Assembly: GCA_016296565.1 (NCBI GenBank)
Contig: JAEDJB010000055.1
Span: forward strand, 1 to 11,761
Reading direction: 5' to 3'
Length of the DNA stretch: 11,761 bases
Source: Oscillospiraceae bacterium
GTDB lineage: Bacteria > Bacillota > Clostridia > Oscillospirales > Oscillospiraceae
How positions within the stretch are numbered: the stretch's first letter is position 1; each line of letters begins with the position of its first letter. The notes under the pieces are model-generated. The model searched no databases. It had not been told where the DNA came from and worked only from the letters and a program-made list of their open reading frames with translations. Of this stretch, positions 1 through 6,899 are shown piece by piece. Both the position numbers and the translations under genes were made by a program.

Positions 1-13
1 AGGAAGGAAAGAA

Positions 14-29
14 ATTCCTTGCAAGGAAT
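14..29. repeat. 16-bp perfect palindrome
   Basis: The bases ATTCCTTGCAAGGAAT read the same on both strands. With the flanking AAAG (8-11) and CTTT (30-33), separated by two unpaired bases on the left, it could form a longer hairpin. No gene is visible around it. It may be the end of a terminator or repeat belonging to a gene upstream of the window. Function unknown. Confidence 0.6.
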
Positions 30-74
30 CTTTGCGCCTCGGCGGGACGTGCCTGACCTGGTCGGGTACCCTTC

Positions 75-102
75 AGGGGCGGGCGATTCGTGAATCGCCC
101 CT
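75..102. repeat. GC-rich palindromic repeat
   Basis: GGGCGATTC (81-89) and GAATCGCCC (92-100) are perfect 9-bp inverted arms. A direct hairpin would use about 8 pairs and a four-base loop. AGGGG at 75-79 and CCCCT at 98-102 give an alternative outer pairing. From memory, hairpins of this type are scattered between genes in Oscillospiraceae genomes; that part is recollection and was not checked here. Confidence 0.55.
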
Positions 103-128
103 ACGACATAAGGCACCAACGCCTGTAG

Positions 129-172
129 GGCGGGGGGCTTGCTCCCGCCGTTTGCGCTCCGCGCCTTTTTTT
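129..172 (+). terminator. Two hairpins and a T-run; possible terminator of an upstream gene
   Basis: GGCGGG (129-134) pairs with CCCGCC (144-149). A second short stem, GCGC (154-157) with GCGC (161-164), is followed by one C and seven T (166-172). Hairpin plus T-run fits intrinsic termination of a + strand transcript arriving from before the window; in related genomes tsf often lies there. The stem beside the T-run is only 4 bp, so the call is tentative. Confidence 0.4.
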
Positions 173-193
173 CAAAAACTTGTGAAAACCCTC

Positions 194-222
194 TAGGCAA
201 ACCGGGAGATTTATATTAAAAT
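194..222 (+). promoter_or_regulatory. Probable sigma-A type promoter for the pyrH operon
   Basis: TAGGCA (194-199, four of six matches to TTGACA) and TAAAAT (217-222, five of six to TATAAT) are separated by exactly 17 bases. The surrounding stretch is AT-rich in a GC-rich genome. A start near 229 would give a leader of about 40 bases before pyrH, containing a small GCGCC/GGCGC hairpin (243-254) and the ribosome binding site GGGAGGT (256-262), nine bases before the ATG. Read by eye only. Confidence 0.55.
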
Positions 223-271
223 AAAACAAACACTGAATTTCTGCGCCTTGGCGCCGGGAGGTTAACAAACT

Positions 272-1000
272 ATGGACAAACCAAAGTATCGCCGGGTCCT
301 GCTGAAGGTCAGCGGAGAGGCCCTGGCGGGTGAGCCTGGCCGCGGCCACGACTTTGCCTTCATCGGCCAGGTCTGCGCCGTGGTGAAGGAATGCGTCCGG
401 CACGGGGTCCAGGTGGGCCTGGTGGTGGGCGGCGGCAACATCTGGCGGGGCCTGAAGGACGGCGGCGACAAAATGGAGCGCAGCCGGGCCGACCAGATGG
501 GCATGCTGGCAACGGTGATCAACAGCCTGGCCCTCCAGGACGTGCTGGAACAGCAGGGACAGCCTGCCAGAGTCCTCACCTCCTTCGCCATGGGCCCTGT
601 GGCCGAGCCCTATTCCCAGGCCGCGGCAGACCGGTACCTGACGGAGGGCAAGGTGGTCATCTTCGCCGGGGGCACCGGCAACCCCTACTTCTCCACCGAC
701 ACGGCGGCTGTCCTGCGGGCAGCGGAGATCCACGCGGACATCATCCTGCTGGCCAAGAACATCGACGGCGTGTACAGCGCCGACCCCAAGAAAGACCCCA
801 CCGCCGTGAAGTATGACGCCATCAGCTACGACCAGGTTCTGGCCGGCCATCTCCAGGTGATGGACCTGCCCGCCACGTCCCTGGCCCTGGAAAACCACAT
901 CCCCGTTATGATTTTCGCCCTGAAGGACCCGAAGAACATCCTTCGCGTCGTGATGGGGGAGAGAATCGGCACCATTGTAGAGGAGGAAACGAAAGCATGA
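272..1000 (+). CDS. pyrH: UMP kinase (uridylate kinase)
   Basis: Phosphorylates UMP to UDP with ATP in the cytoplasm, feeding pyrimidine nucleotide synthesis; bacterial PyrH belongs to the amino-acid kinase family and is typically hexameric. The 242 residues match the usual length (about 240). Visible motifs: KVSGEAL (12-18), the glycine-rich VGGGNIWRG (52-60), DQMGMLATVIN (74-84), GGTGNPYFSTDTAA (133-146) and AKNIDGVYSADP (161-172), all characteristic of the family. The ATG at 272 follows GGGAGGT with nine bases between, and no better start lies upstream. It is the first gene of the operon seen here, and its stop overlaps the frr start by four bases (ATGA), suggesting coupled translation. 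The identification is secure. Confidence 0.97.
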   Translation: MDKPKYRRVLLKVSGEALAGEPGRGHDFAFIGQVCAVVKECVRHGVQVGLVVGGGNIWRGLKDGGDKMERSRADQMGMLATVINSLALQDVLEQQGQPARVLTSFAMGPVAEPYSQAAADRYLTEGKVVIFAGGTGNPYFSTDTAAVLRAAEIHADIILLAKNIDGVYSADPKKDPTAVKYDAISYDQVLAGHLQVMDLPATSLALENHIPVMIFALKDPKNILRVVMGERIGTIVEEETKA

Positions 1001-1551
1001 ACGAAGTTTACCGGGAATACGATGCAAAGATGCAGAAAACCATCGAGGTCGTCATGAGCGACTTTGCCAGCGTCCGGGCCGGCCGGGCCAACGCCGGCGT
1101 GCTGGACAAGATCACCGTGGAGTACTACGGCACCGAGACCCCCATCCACCAGGTGGCCAGCATCTCCACCCCCGACCCCCGCACGCTGGTGATCCAGCCC
1201 TGGGACGGCACCCTGCTCAAGGCCGTGGAAAAGGCCATCCTCACCTCCGAGCTGGGCATCAACCCCCAGAACGACGGCAAGGTGATCCGCCTGGCCTTCC
1301 CCCAGCTCACCGAGGAGCGCCGCAAGGAGCTGTCCAAGCAGGTGAAGAAGTACGGGGAGAACGGTAAGGTTGCCATCCGGAACATCCGCCGGGACGCCAT
1401 GGAAAAGTTCAAGGCCCTGGAGAAGAAGTCCGAGATCACCGAGGACGACCTGAAGGAATATGAGAAGGAGATGCAGAAGCTGACCGACAAGCGCATCAAG
1501 GAGATCGAAGAGCTCACCGCCAAGAAGGAAGCCGAGCTCATGATGGTGTAA
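997..1551 (+). CDS. frr: Ribosome recycling factor
   Basis: With EF-G, splits the 70S ribosome after termination so the subunits can be reused. The 184 residues are the normal family length. Family motifs in order: VRAGRANAGVLDKI and YYGTETPIHQVASI near the N-terminus, QPWD, LGINPQNDG, FPQLTEERRKEL, the basic helix VAIRNIRRDA, and the C-terminal helix ITEDDLKEYEKEMQKLTDKR. These fit the long three-helix bundle (domain I) interrupted by the small domain II. The ATG overlaps the pyrH stop, and a perfect AGGAGG (981-986) lies ten bases before it inside the pyrH coding sequence. pyrH-frr adjacency is conserved across many bacteria. Nothing unusual. Confidence 0.97.
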   Translation: MNEVYREYDAKMQKTIEVVMSDFASVRAGRANAGVLDKITVEYYGTETPIHQVASISTPDPRTLVIQPWDGTLLKAVEKAILTSELGINPQNDGKVIRLAFPQLTEERRKELSKQVKKYGENGKVAIRNIRRDAMEKFKALEKKSEITEDDLKEYEKEMQKLTDKRIKEIEELTAKKEAELMMV

Positions 1552-1560
1552 GGTCCGCCC

Positions 1561-2325
1561 ATGGCATTCTGGAATCGAAAACAAGTCAGTCCCAACCAGG
1601 CGGGGGAGGCAGAGCTGGACCTCTCCCGCCTGCCCAAGCATATCGGCATCATCATGGACGGCAACGGCCGCTGGGCCAAGAAGCGGGGCCTGCCCCGCAC
1701 CGCCGGTCACGCCGCCGGGGCGGAGACCTTCCGCACCATCGCCTACCACTGCCGGGACCTGGGCATTCCCTATCTCACCGTCTACGCCTTCTCCACGGAA
1801 AACTGGAAGCGTCCCGCGGAGGAGGTTTCCGCCATTATGGACCTGCTGCGCAAGTATCTGCTGGAGGCTCTGGCGAAAATGGAGAAGGACGGCTTCCGCA
1901 TCCGCTTTCTGGGGGACATCACCGCCCTGCCCCCGGAGCTCCGGGACCTGTGCCTGGAGACCCTGGAGACAGGCAGCCATGTGGACGCCAAGTATCAGAT
2001 CAACGTCTGCTTAAACTACGGCGGCCGGGATGAGATCATCCGGGCGGCCAGGGCCTGGGCAAAGGACGTGGCCGAGGGCCGCGTCCGGGCGGAGGACCTG
2101 ACGGAGGCGGACTTCTCCCGGTATCTGGACAGCCGGGGGGTGCCGGACCCGGACCTGGTGATCCGCCCCAGCGGAGAGCTGCGGCTGTCCAATTTCCTGC
2201 CCTGGCAGTCGGCCTACGCGGAGTTCTACTTCACCGACGTGCTCTGGCCGGACTTCAGCCCCCGGGTTCTGAACCAGGCCATCGCGGACTTTCAGCGCCG
2301 CCAGCGTCGCTTTGGCGGCATTTGA
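1561..2325 (+). CDS. uppS: Di-trans,poly-cis-undecaprenyl diphosphate synthase
   Basis: Cis-prenyltransferase that adds isopentenyl units to farnesyl diphosphate to make the C55 lipid carrier for peptidoglycan and other wall polymers. The 254 residues match the family (about 250). The substrate-binding motif HIGIIMDGNGRWA (27-39) carries the metal-linked Asp33. TVYAFSTENWKRP, the central NYGGRDEI and the C-terminal region with IRPSGELRLSNF followed by AYAEFYF are also present. The start ATG at 1561 lies nine bases after the frr stop; AAGG at 1550-1553 is a modest ribosome binding site. Slight oddity: the usual IRTSGE reads IRPSGE and the later LLWQ reads LPWQ. Neither change removes the arginines, serine or glutamate of the motif, so the enzyme is expected to be active. 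Confidence 0.96.
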   Translation: MAFWNRKQVSPNQAGEAELDLSRLPKHIGIIMDGNGRWAKKRGLPRTAGHAAGAETFRTIAYHCRDLGIPYLTVYAFSTENWKRPAEEVSAIMDLLRKYLLEALAKMEKDGFRIRFLGDITALPPELRDLCLETLETGSHVDAKYQINVCLNYGGRDEIIRAARAWAKDVAEGRVRAEDLTEADFSRYLDSRGVPDPDLVIRPSGELRLSNFLPWQSAYAEFYFTDVLWPDFSPRVLNQAIADFQRRQRRFGGI

Positions 2326-2340
2326 GGTCCGGAAACAACG

Positions 2341-2352
2341 GAGAAAGGAAGG
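2341..2352 (+). promoter_or_regulatory. Ribosome binding site that sets the cdsA start
   Basis: The purine run GAGAAAGGAAGG ends eight bases before the ATG at 2361. An in-frame ATG at 2322, overlapping the end of uppS, would add 13 polar residues ahead of a hydrophobic segment and has no comparable site. The start at 2361 is therefore preferred. Confidence 0.7.
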
Positions 2353-2360
2353 TCCTTCCT

Positions 2361-3179
2361 ATGAAAAAACGTATCCTCGTGGCATGCGTCGGGGTGCCGC
2401 TGATCCTGGTGGTGCTGTTCCTGCTGCCCAAGCCCTTCACCCCCACCCTCATCGCGGTGCTGGCGGCGGTGGGTACCTATGAGGCCCTTCACGCCATCGG
2501 CATGAACCACCCCCGCATCGCCCTGTACACCGCCATCCTGGCCATCGCCATCCCCTTCTGGGTGTATGCCGGGGAGAGCCGGTACGCCGCCATGGCGGCT
2601 CTGCTGGTCTATCTGATTCTGGTCTTTGCCGAGGCCTTTGCCAGCGGCTTCCGGGTGAAGATCGACCGGGTGGGCGCGGGCTTTTTCTTTGCCTTTGTGA
2701 TCTCCTACTGCCTGTCCTCCGTGGTCCGCATCGGCATGATGGAGGACCAGATGCGGCTGAGCTACATCCTCCTGCCCATCGCCCTGCCCTTCGTGGCGGA
2801 CGCGGCGGCCATGATTACAGGCATGTTCCTGGGCAAACACAAGCTCACCCCCAACCTGTCTCCCAAGAAGACGGTGGAGGGGGCCATCGGCGGCCTGGTG
2901 GGCGCGGTGGTGCTGTGCATTGTCTACGGCATCGCCTTCCACTTCATCGCCAAGGTGGACGTGAACTACTACTTCCTGGCGGTTTACGGCATCCTGGGGG
3001 GCGTGATCTCCGAGGTGGGGGACCTGGCTTTCTCCTACATCAAGCGCACCCGGAAGATCAAGGACTTCGGCCATGTGCTCCCCGGCCACGGCGGCGTGCT
3101 GGACCGGTTCGACAGCGTGATTTTCTGCGCGCCCCTCATCGAGCTGCTCATCCATTGGCTCCCGGCATTCAGCGCGTAA
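2361..3179 (+). CDS. cdsA: Phosphatidate cytidylyltransferase (CDP-diacylglycerol synthase)
   Basis: Integral membrane enzyme converting phosphatidic acid and CTP to CDP-diacylglycerol, the precursor of phosphatidylglycerol, cardiolipin and other phospholipids. From the chosen ATG it has 272 residues, normal for the family. It opens MKKR and then runs into the first membrane helix; several further hydrophobic segments follow (about eight in all by eye). The family signature lies at residues 225-251: SYIK-R, then KD (234-235), PGHGG (241-245) and DRFD (248-251), with all fixed positions present. It begins 35 bases after uppS and ends 13 bases before dxr. The gene order uppS-cdsA-dxr is conserved in Bacillota. 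Confidence 0.95.
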   Translation: MKKRILVACVGVPLILVVLFLLPKPFTPTLIAVLAAVGTYEALHAIGMNHPRIALYTAILAIAIPFWVYAGESRYAAMAALLVYLILVFAEAFASGFRVKIDRVGAGFFFAFVISYCLSSVVRIGMMEDQMRLSYILLPIALPFVADAAAMITGMFLGKHKLTPNLSPKKTVEGAIGGLVGAVVLCIVYGIAFHFIAKVDVNYYFLAVYGILGGVISEVGDLAFSYIKRTRKIKDFGHVLPGHGGVLDRFDSVIFCAPLIELLIHWLPAFSA

Positions 3180-3192
3180 CGAGGCAGAGCAT

Positions 3193-4347
3193 ATGAAACA
3201 GCGAGCGATTTCTATTTTGGGCTCCACAGGCTCCATCGGCACCCAGACCCTGGACGTGGCCGAGACCTGTGGGGTCCCTGTGGCTGCCCTGGCAGCCCAT
3301 AAAAACGTGGACCTGCTGGAGCAGCAGGCCCGAATTTTTCATCCCCACCTGGTGGCGGCGGCGGACTCTGCCGCCGCCTCTGCTTTGAAGCAGCGCCTGG
3401 CGGACACGGACATCCGGGTCCTGGCCGGGGAGGAGGGGGTGAAGGCCGCGGCCAGCCTGCCCCAGGCGGACACCGTGGTCACCGCCCTGGTGGGCATCGC
3501 CGGGCTGGAGCCTACCCTTGCCGCCATTGACGCGGGCAAGCGGGTGGCCCTGGCCAACAAGGAGACCCTGGTGTGCGCCGGCCCTCTGGTGATGGCCCGG
3601 GCCAGGGAGAAGGGGGCGGAGATCGTCCCCGTGGACTCGGAGCACTCGGCCATCTTCCAGTGCCTGCAAGGCAGCCACGGGAGGGAGGTCAAGCGCATCC
3701 TCCTCACCGCCTCCGGGGGTCCCTTCTTCGGAAAAAGCCGGCGGGAGCTGGCCTCCGTCACCCCCGCCAGGGCCTTAAAGCACCCCAACTGGTCCATGGG
3801 GGCCAAGGTGACCATCGACTCGGCCACCCTCATGAACAAGGGGCTGGAGCTGCTGGAGGCCATGTCCCTTTTCTCCGTGCCCCCGGAGCAGATCCAGATT
3901 CTCATCCACCGGGAGAGCATATTGCACTCGGCGGTGGAATACTGTGACCATAGCGTCATTGCCCAGCTGGGTGCGCCGGACATGCGCCTGCCCATCCAGT
4001 ACGCCCTGTTCTGGCCAGACCGGGTCCCCGGTCCTGCCCGGGAGCTGGACCTGTTCTCCTGCGGGAGCCTGTCCTTTGCCCAGCCCGACCTGGACACCTT
4101 CCGGTGTCTGGCCCTGGCCATCCAGGCGGCCAAGGAGGGGGGCACCGCCCCCACCATCCTGAACGGGGCCAACGAGGTGGCCGTCTCCAGATTCCTGGAG
4201 GAGAAGATCGGCTTCCTGGACATCGCCCGGGCGGTGGAACACGCCCTGGACGTGGTTCCCCGGGAGGAAGCGGATACTTTGGACGCCATCCGCCGGGCCG
4301 ACAAGCTGGCCCGGGAAGCGGCAGAGGACTTCTGCGCAGGCCGTTAA
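3193..4347 (+). CDS. dxr: 1-deoxy-D-xylulose 5-phosphate reductoisomerase
   Basis: First committed step of the MEP isoprenoid pathway: rearranges and reduces DXP to 2-C-methyl-D-erythritol 4-phosphate using NADPH and a divalent metal. The 384 residues agree with the family (383-398). The NADPH-binding GSTGSIG is at 10-16. LANKETLVCAG (120-130) follows. The metal ligands are expected to be Asp148 and Glu150 in VDSEHSAIF, plus Glu219 in NKGLE. ASGGPF (173-178), HPNWSMG (197-203, flexible lid) and ANEVAV (326-331) complete the set. GAGG (3181-3184) sits eight bases before the ATG. The stop is followed almost at once by fold-back repeat A, so transcription into rseP must cross that repeat. Identification is secure. 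Confidence 0.96.
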   Translation: MKQRAISILGSTGSIGTQTLDVAETCGVPVAALAAHKNVDLLEQQARIFHPHLVAAADSAAASALKQRLADTDIRVLAGEEGVKAAASLPQADTVVTALVGIAGLEPTLAAIDAGKRVALANKETLVCAGPLVMARAREKGAEIVPVDSEHSAIFQCLQGSHGREVKRILLTASGGPFFGKSRRELASVTPARALKHPNWSMGAKVTIDSATLMNKGLELLEAMSLFSVPPEQIQILIHRESILHSAVEYCDHSVIAQLGAPDMRLPIQYALFWPDRVPGPARELDLFSCGSLSFAQPDLDTFRCLALAIQAAKEGGTAPTILNGANEVAVSRFLEEKIGFLDIARAVEHALDVVPREEADTLDAIRRADKLAREAAEDFCAGR

Positions 4348-4348
4348 T

Positions 4349-4543
4349 CAAAGGCTCCCCTGGAGAGGGGAGCTGTCCCGGAGGGACTGAGGGGTGCTGC
4401 CCTGGGATTATCCCCTCGGGCGCGCTGACAAGGCAGAGCGGCGGGCAAAATCCGACCTGGTCCCGTCGTACCGCTCCCGATCTTTCCTCCCAGGCAACAC
4501 CTCTCCACCGCTCTGCGGTCCCCCTCCCCTCTAAAGGGGAGGC
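4349..4543 (+). repeat. Fold-back (MITE-like) repeat, copy A
   Basis: A 195-bp element filling most of the dxr-rseP gap. Left end: GCTCCCCT (4354-4361) pairs with AGGGGAGC (4366-4373) around GGAG. A small second hairpin follows, GTCCC/GGGAC (4375-4387). Right end mirrors this: ACCGC/GCGGT (4507-4519), then CCTCCCCT (4523-4530) with AGGGGAGG (4535-4542) around CTAA. Inside, 4389-4407 and 4488-4505 form a long imperfect inverted repeat (GAGGGGTGCTGCC against GAGAGGTGTTGCC). No coding frame is credible and no T-run follows the hairpins. An inverted copy with about 88% identity (hand count) lies at 11403-11645. It resembles non-autonomous mobile repeats, but no target duplication was found. Confidence 0.8.
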
Positions 4544-4572
4544 CATCGTGCGCGCCATCCATTAACCCACGC

Positions 4573-4579
4573 GAGGTGA
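4573..4579 (+). promoter_or_regulatory. Shine-Dalgarno site that decides the rseP start
   Basis: GAGGTGA is complementary to the 16S rRNA 3' end and ends five bases before a TTG at 4585. The alternative start, GTG at 4576, lies inside this site and has no ribosome binding site of its own. The TTG is therefore the more likely initiation codon. Confidence 0.65.
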
Positions 4580-4584
4580 CCAAT

Positions 4585-5643
4585 TTGCTCTATATTATCT
4601 TCGGCATTCTCCTCTTCGGCCTGCTCATTGCCGTCCACGAGGCGGGGCACTTTTTCGCCGCCAAGGCCCTGGACGTGCAGGTCAACGAGTTTGCCATCGG
4701 CATGGGTCCCGCCCTGTTTTCCAGGCAGCGGGGGGAGACCCTGTACGCCCTGCGCATTCTGCCCGTGGGGGGCTACTGCGCCATGGAAGGGGAGGACGGG
4801 GAGAGCGACAATCCCCGGGCCTTCTCCCGGAAAGCCCCCTGGAAGCGGCTGATCATCCTGGCCGCCGGGTCAGCCATGAACCTGGTGGCGGGCTTTCTCC
4901 TGGTGGTACTCCTCTTCACCGCCGCCGGCAGCTACGCCGTGCCCGTGGTCCGGGACTTTATGGAGGGCTTCCCCTGCGCCGGGGAGACCGGCCTCATGCC
5001 CGGGGACCGGATCTTAGAAATCAACGGCAAAACCGTCCGGGTCTATTCCGACGTGTCCACCTATCTCTCCGCCGCCGGGGAAGGCCCCAAGGACCTGGTG
5101 GTGGAGCGAAACGGGGAGAAGATTACCCTGAACGACCTGCCCCTGAACCAGCAGGCGTACACGGTAAACGGCGAGACGGTGACCATGTACGGTCTGTATT
5201 TTGATAAAGAAACCGCCACCTTCCCCGGGGTCCTGCGCCAGAGCTGGAACACCTGCCTCTACTTTGCCCGGGCGGTGTGGCAGAGCCTGGGGATGCTGGT
5301 CACCGGCCAGGTGGGCCTCAGCGACATGTCCGGCCCGGTGGGCATCGTGTCCTACCTGGGAGAAGCCGGCAGCCAGGGAGGCAGCGTGGCCGCGGGCCTG
5401 CAGAACGTGTGCTATGTGATCGGCCTCATCGCCATCAACCTGGCCATTATGAACATGCTGCCCATCCCCGCCCTGGACGGGGGCCGGATCTTCTTCCTGC
5501 TGGTGACGGAGGGGTACCACCTCCTCACCCGCCGGACCCTGGACCCCAAGTACGAGGCCTATTTACACGCGGGGGGCTTTGTCCTGCTGCTGATGCTGAT
5601 GGCGGTCATTACCCTCAGCGACATTTTAAAGCTGGTGAACTGA
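4585..5643 (+). CDS. rseP: Site-2 intramembrane metalloprotease (RseP/RasP family)
   Basis: Zinc protease that cuts substrates within the membrane, such as anti-sigma factors and leftover signal peptides in studied homologues (RseP in E. coli, RasP in B. subtilis). From the TTG start it has 352 residues. The zinc motif HEAGH is at 18-22 in the first membrane helix (ligands His18 and His22, catalytic Glu19). A hydrophobic segment near residues 90-115 and a single PDZ domain (GLMPGDRILEINGKTV) follow. The third ligand motif is NMLPIPALDGG (290-300) with Asp298. A last hydrophobic helix closes the protein. Single-PDZ forms of this size are common in clostridia. The gene starts 41 bases after repeat A and ends two bases before ispG. 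A GTG at 4576 would add three residues. The substrate here is unknown. Confidence 0.93.
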   Translation: MLYIIFGILLFGLLIAVHEAGHFFAAKALDVQVNEFAIGMGPALFSRQRGETLYALRILPVGGYCAMEGEDGESDNPRAFSRKAPWKRLIILAAGSAMNLVAGFLLVVLLFTAAGSYAVPVVRDFMEGFPCAGETGLMPGDRILEINGKTVRVYSDVSTYLSAAGEGPKDLVVERNGEKITLNDLPLNQQAYTVNGETVTMYGLYFDKETATFPGVLRQSWNTCLYFARAVWQSLGMLVTGQVGLSDMSGPVGIVSYLGEAGSQGGSVAAGLQNVCYVIGLIAINLAIMNMLPIPALDGGRIFFLLVTEGYHLLTRRTLDPKYEAYLHAGGFVLLLMLMAVITLSDILKLVN

Positions 5644-5645
5644 CG

Positions 5646-6686
5646 ATGACGAAACAAATTCTCGTGGGAGGCGTGCCCATCGGCGGCGGCGCGCCGGTGC
5701 CCATTCAGTCCATGACCAACACCCCCACCCAGGACGTGGAGGCCACGGTGCAGCAGATCCGCCGTCTGTCCGCCGCCGGGTGCCAGATCGTCCGGGTGGC
5801 GGTGCCCAACATGGCCGCCGCCAAGGCGGTGGGGGCCATCAAGGAGCAGATCGACCTGCCCCTGGTGGTGGACATTCACTTTAACTACAAGCTGGCCCTG
5901 GAGTGCATCGAGGCCGGGGCGGACAAGGTGCGCATCAACCCCGGCAACATCGGGGACGCGGAGCGGGTGAAGGCCGTGGCCCACGCCTGCGCCCGGAAGA
6001 ACATCCCCATCCGCATCGGGGTCAACGGGGGCTCCCTGGAAAAGACCCTGCTGGAAAAGTACGGGGGCGTCACCCCCCAGGCCCTGGTGGACTCTGCTTT
6101 CGGGCATATCGCCCTCTTAAACCGGTACGACTTTGACGACATCTGCGTGTCCTTAAAGTCCTCCAGCGTGCCCATCACCATGCAGGCCTATCAGCTTATG
6201 AGCCAGCAGTCGGACTACCCCCTCCACCTGGGGGTGACGGAGGCGGGCACCACCCGGATGGGCACCCTCAAGTCCGCCGCCGGCATCGGGGGCCTGCTGG
6301 CCTTAGGGATCGGGGACACCCTGCGGGTGACCCTCACCGCCGACCCGGTGGAGGAGATCACCGCCGCCAAGGACATCCTCAAGGCCGTGGGCCTGCGGAA
6401 GGACGGCCCGGACCTCATCGCCTGCCCCACCTGCGGCCGGACCAAAATCGACCTGATTCCCCTGGCTAAGGCAGTGGAGGAGCGCCTGAAAGACGTGAAG
6501 AAGCCCATCACCGTGGCGGTGATGGGGTGCGTGGTCAACGGACCCGGGGAGGCCTCCGCCGCCGACGTGGGCATCGCCGGTGGCAGCGGCTTCGGCATCC
6601 TGTTCCGCCAGGGTCAGGTGGTGAAGAAGGTCCCCCAGGAGGCCCTCCTGGACGAGCTCATGGCCCTCATCGACGAGATTCCGTAA
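5646..6686 (+). CDS. ispG: 4-hydroxy-3-methylbut-2-en-1-yl diphosphate synthase (IspG/GcpE)
   Basis: Iron-sulfur enzyme of the MEP pathway converting the cyclic diphosphate MEcPP to HMBPP, using two electrons from ferredoxin or flavodoxin in most bacteria. The 346 residues fit the two-domain bacterial form. The N-terminal TIM barrel includes VPIQSMTNTPTQD (18-30), VDIHFN (75-80) and KVRINPGNIG (94-103). The C-terminal cluster domain has CPTCGR with Cys260 and Cys263, and MGCVVNGPGEA with Cys295 and Glu302, the expected [4Fe-4S] ligands. The ATG at 5646 lies two bases after the rseP stop; GGTGA (5634-5638) seven bases before it is the ribosome binding site. It stands where B. subtilis carries proS. 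With dxr and uppS it places three isoprenoid-related steps in one cluster. Confidence 0.96.
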   Translation: MTKQILVGGVPIGGGAPVPIQSMTNTPTQDVEATVQQIRRLSAAGCQIVRVAVPNMAAAKAVGAIKEQIDLPLVVDIHFNYKLALECIEAGADKVRINPGNIGDAERVKAVAHACARKNIPIRIGVNGGSLEKTLLEKYGGVTPQALVDSAFGHIALLNRYDFDDICVSLKSSSVPITMQAYQLMSQQSDYPLHLGVTEAGTTRMGTLKSAAGIGGLLALGIGDTLRVTLTADPVEEITAAKDILKAVGLRKDGPDLIACPTCGRTKIDLIPLAKAVEERLKDVKKPITVAVMGCVVNGPGEASAADVGIAGGSGFGILFRQGQVVKKVPQEALLDELMALIDEIP

Positions 6687-6696
6687 GATCACACTT

Positions 6697-6849
6697 GGCT
6701 CCCCCTCTGGGGGAGCTGGCAGCCGAAGGCTGACTGAGAGGGCAAATCACTGCCGGGGCGAAACTGCGTTTCGTGGTTCATACCCTTCACAAATTTGCCC
6801 TCTCCGTCTTCGCCCTTTGGGCGAATCCACCTCCCCCAGAGGGGGAGGC
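6697..6849 (+). repeat. Fold-back (MITE-like) repeat, element B
   Basis: A 153-bp element between ispG and polC. Left end: GCTCCCCC (6698-6705) pairs with GGGGGAGC (6709-6716), followed by CAGCC/GGCTG (6720-6732). Right end: TTCGCCC/GGGCGAA (6809-6825), then CCTCCCCC (6830-6837) with GGGGGAGG (6841-6848). The inner arms GAGAGGGCAAAT (6736-6747) and ATTTGCCCTCTC (6793-6804) are perfect 12-bp inverted repeats enclosing a further hairpin CGAAAC/GTTTCG (6759-6773). Its plan matches copies A and C, and it shares ACTGAG and CCTCTCC at equivalent positions, but most of the sequence differs. No coding frame and no T-run. Confidence 0.75.
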
Positions 6850-6899
6850 AAGGGTTCTGAATAACCCTCTGCGATATACTTCTTGGAAAGGAACCCCCC

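Noticed and set aside
826..1980. Minus-strand open frame of 384 codons opposite pyrH, frr and uppS
   Set aside because: It spans three real genes on the other strand and has shadow-frame composition.
2322..2360. Earlier ATG for cdsA
   Set aside because: It adds 13 polar residues, has no ribosome binding site, and the later ATG at 2361 has a strong one and opens as expected for a membrane protein.
4354..4373. The dxr-rseP hairpin read as a plain terminator
   Set aside because: No T-run follows, the hairpin recurs at the element's other end, and the whole unit is repeated after polC, so it fits a repeat element better.
5277..5645. An in-frame upstream extension of ispG starting inside rseP
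   Set aside because: The translation before 5646 is a low-complexity Arg/Gly/Pro-rich frame-shifted reading of rseP. IspG homologues begin near MTKQILVGG, and a ribosome binding site precedes the ATG at 5646.
6875..6880. TATACT as a -10 box for a separate polC promoter
   Set aside because: The matching -35 position (about 6852-6857) has no resemblance to TTGACA, so the match alone is too weak.
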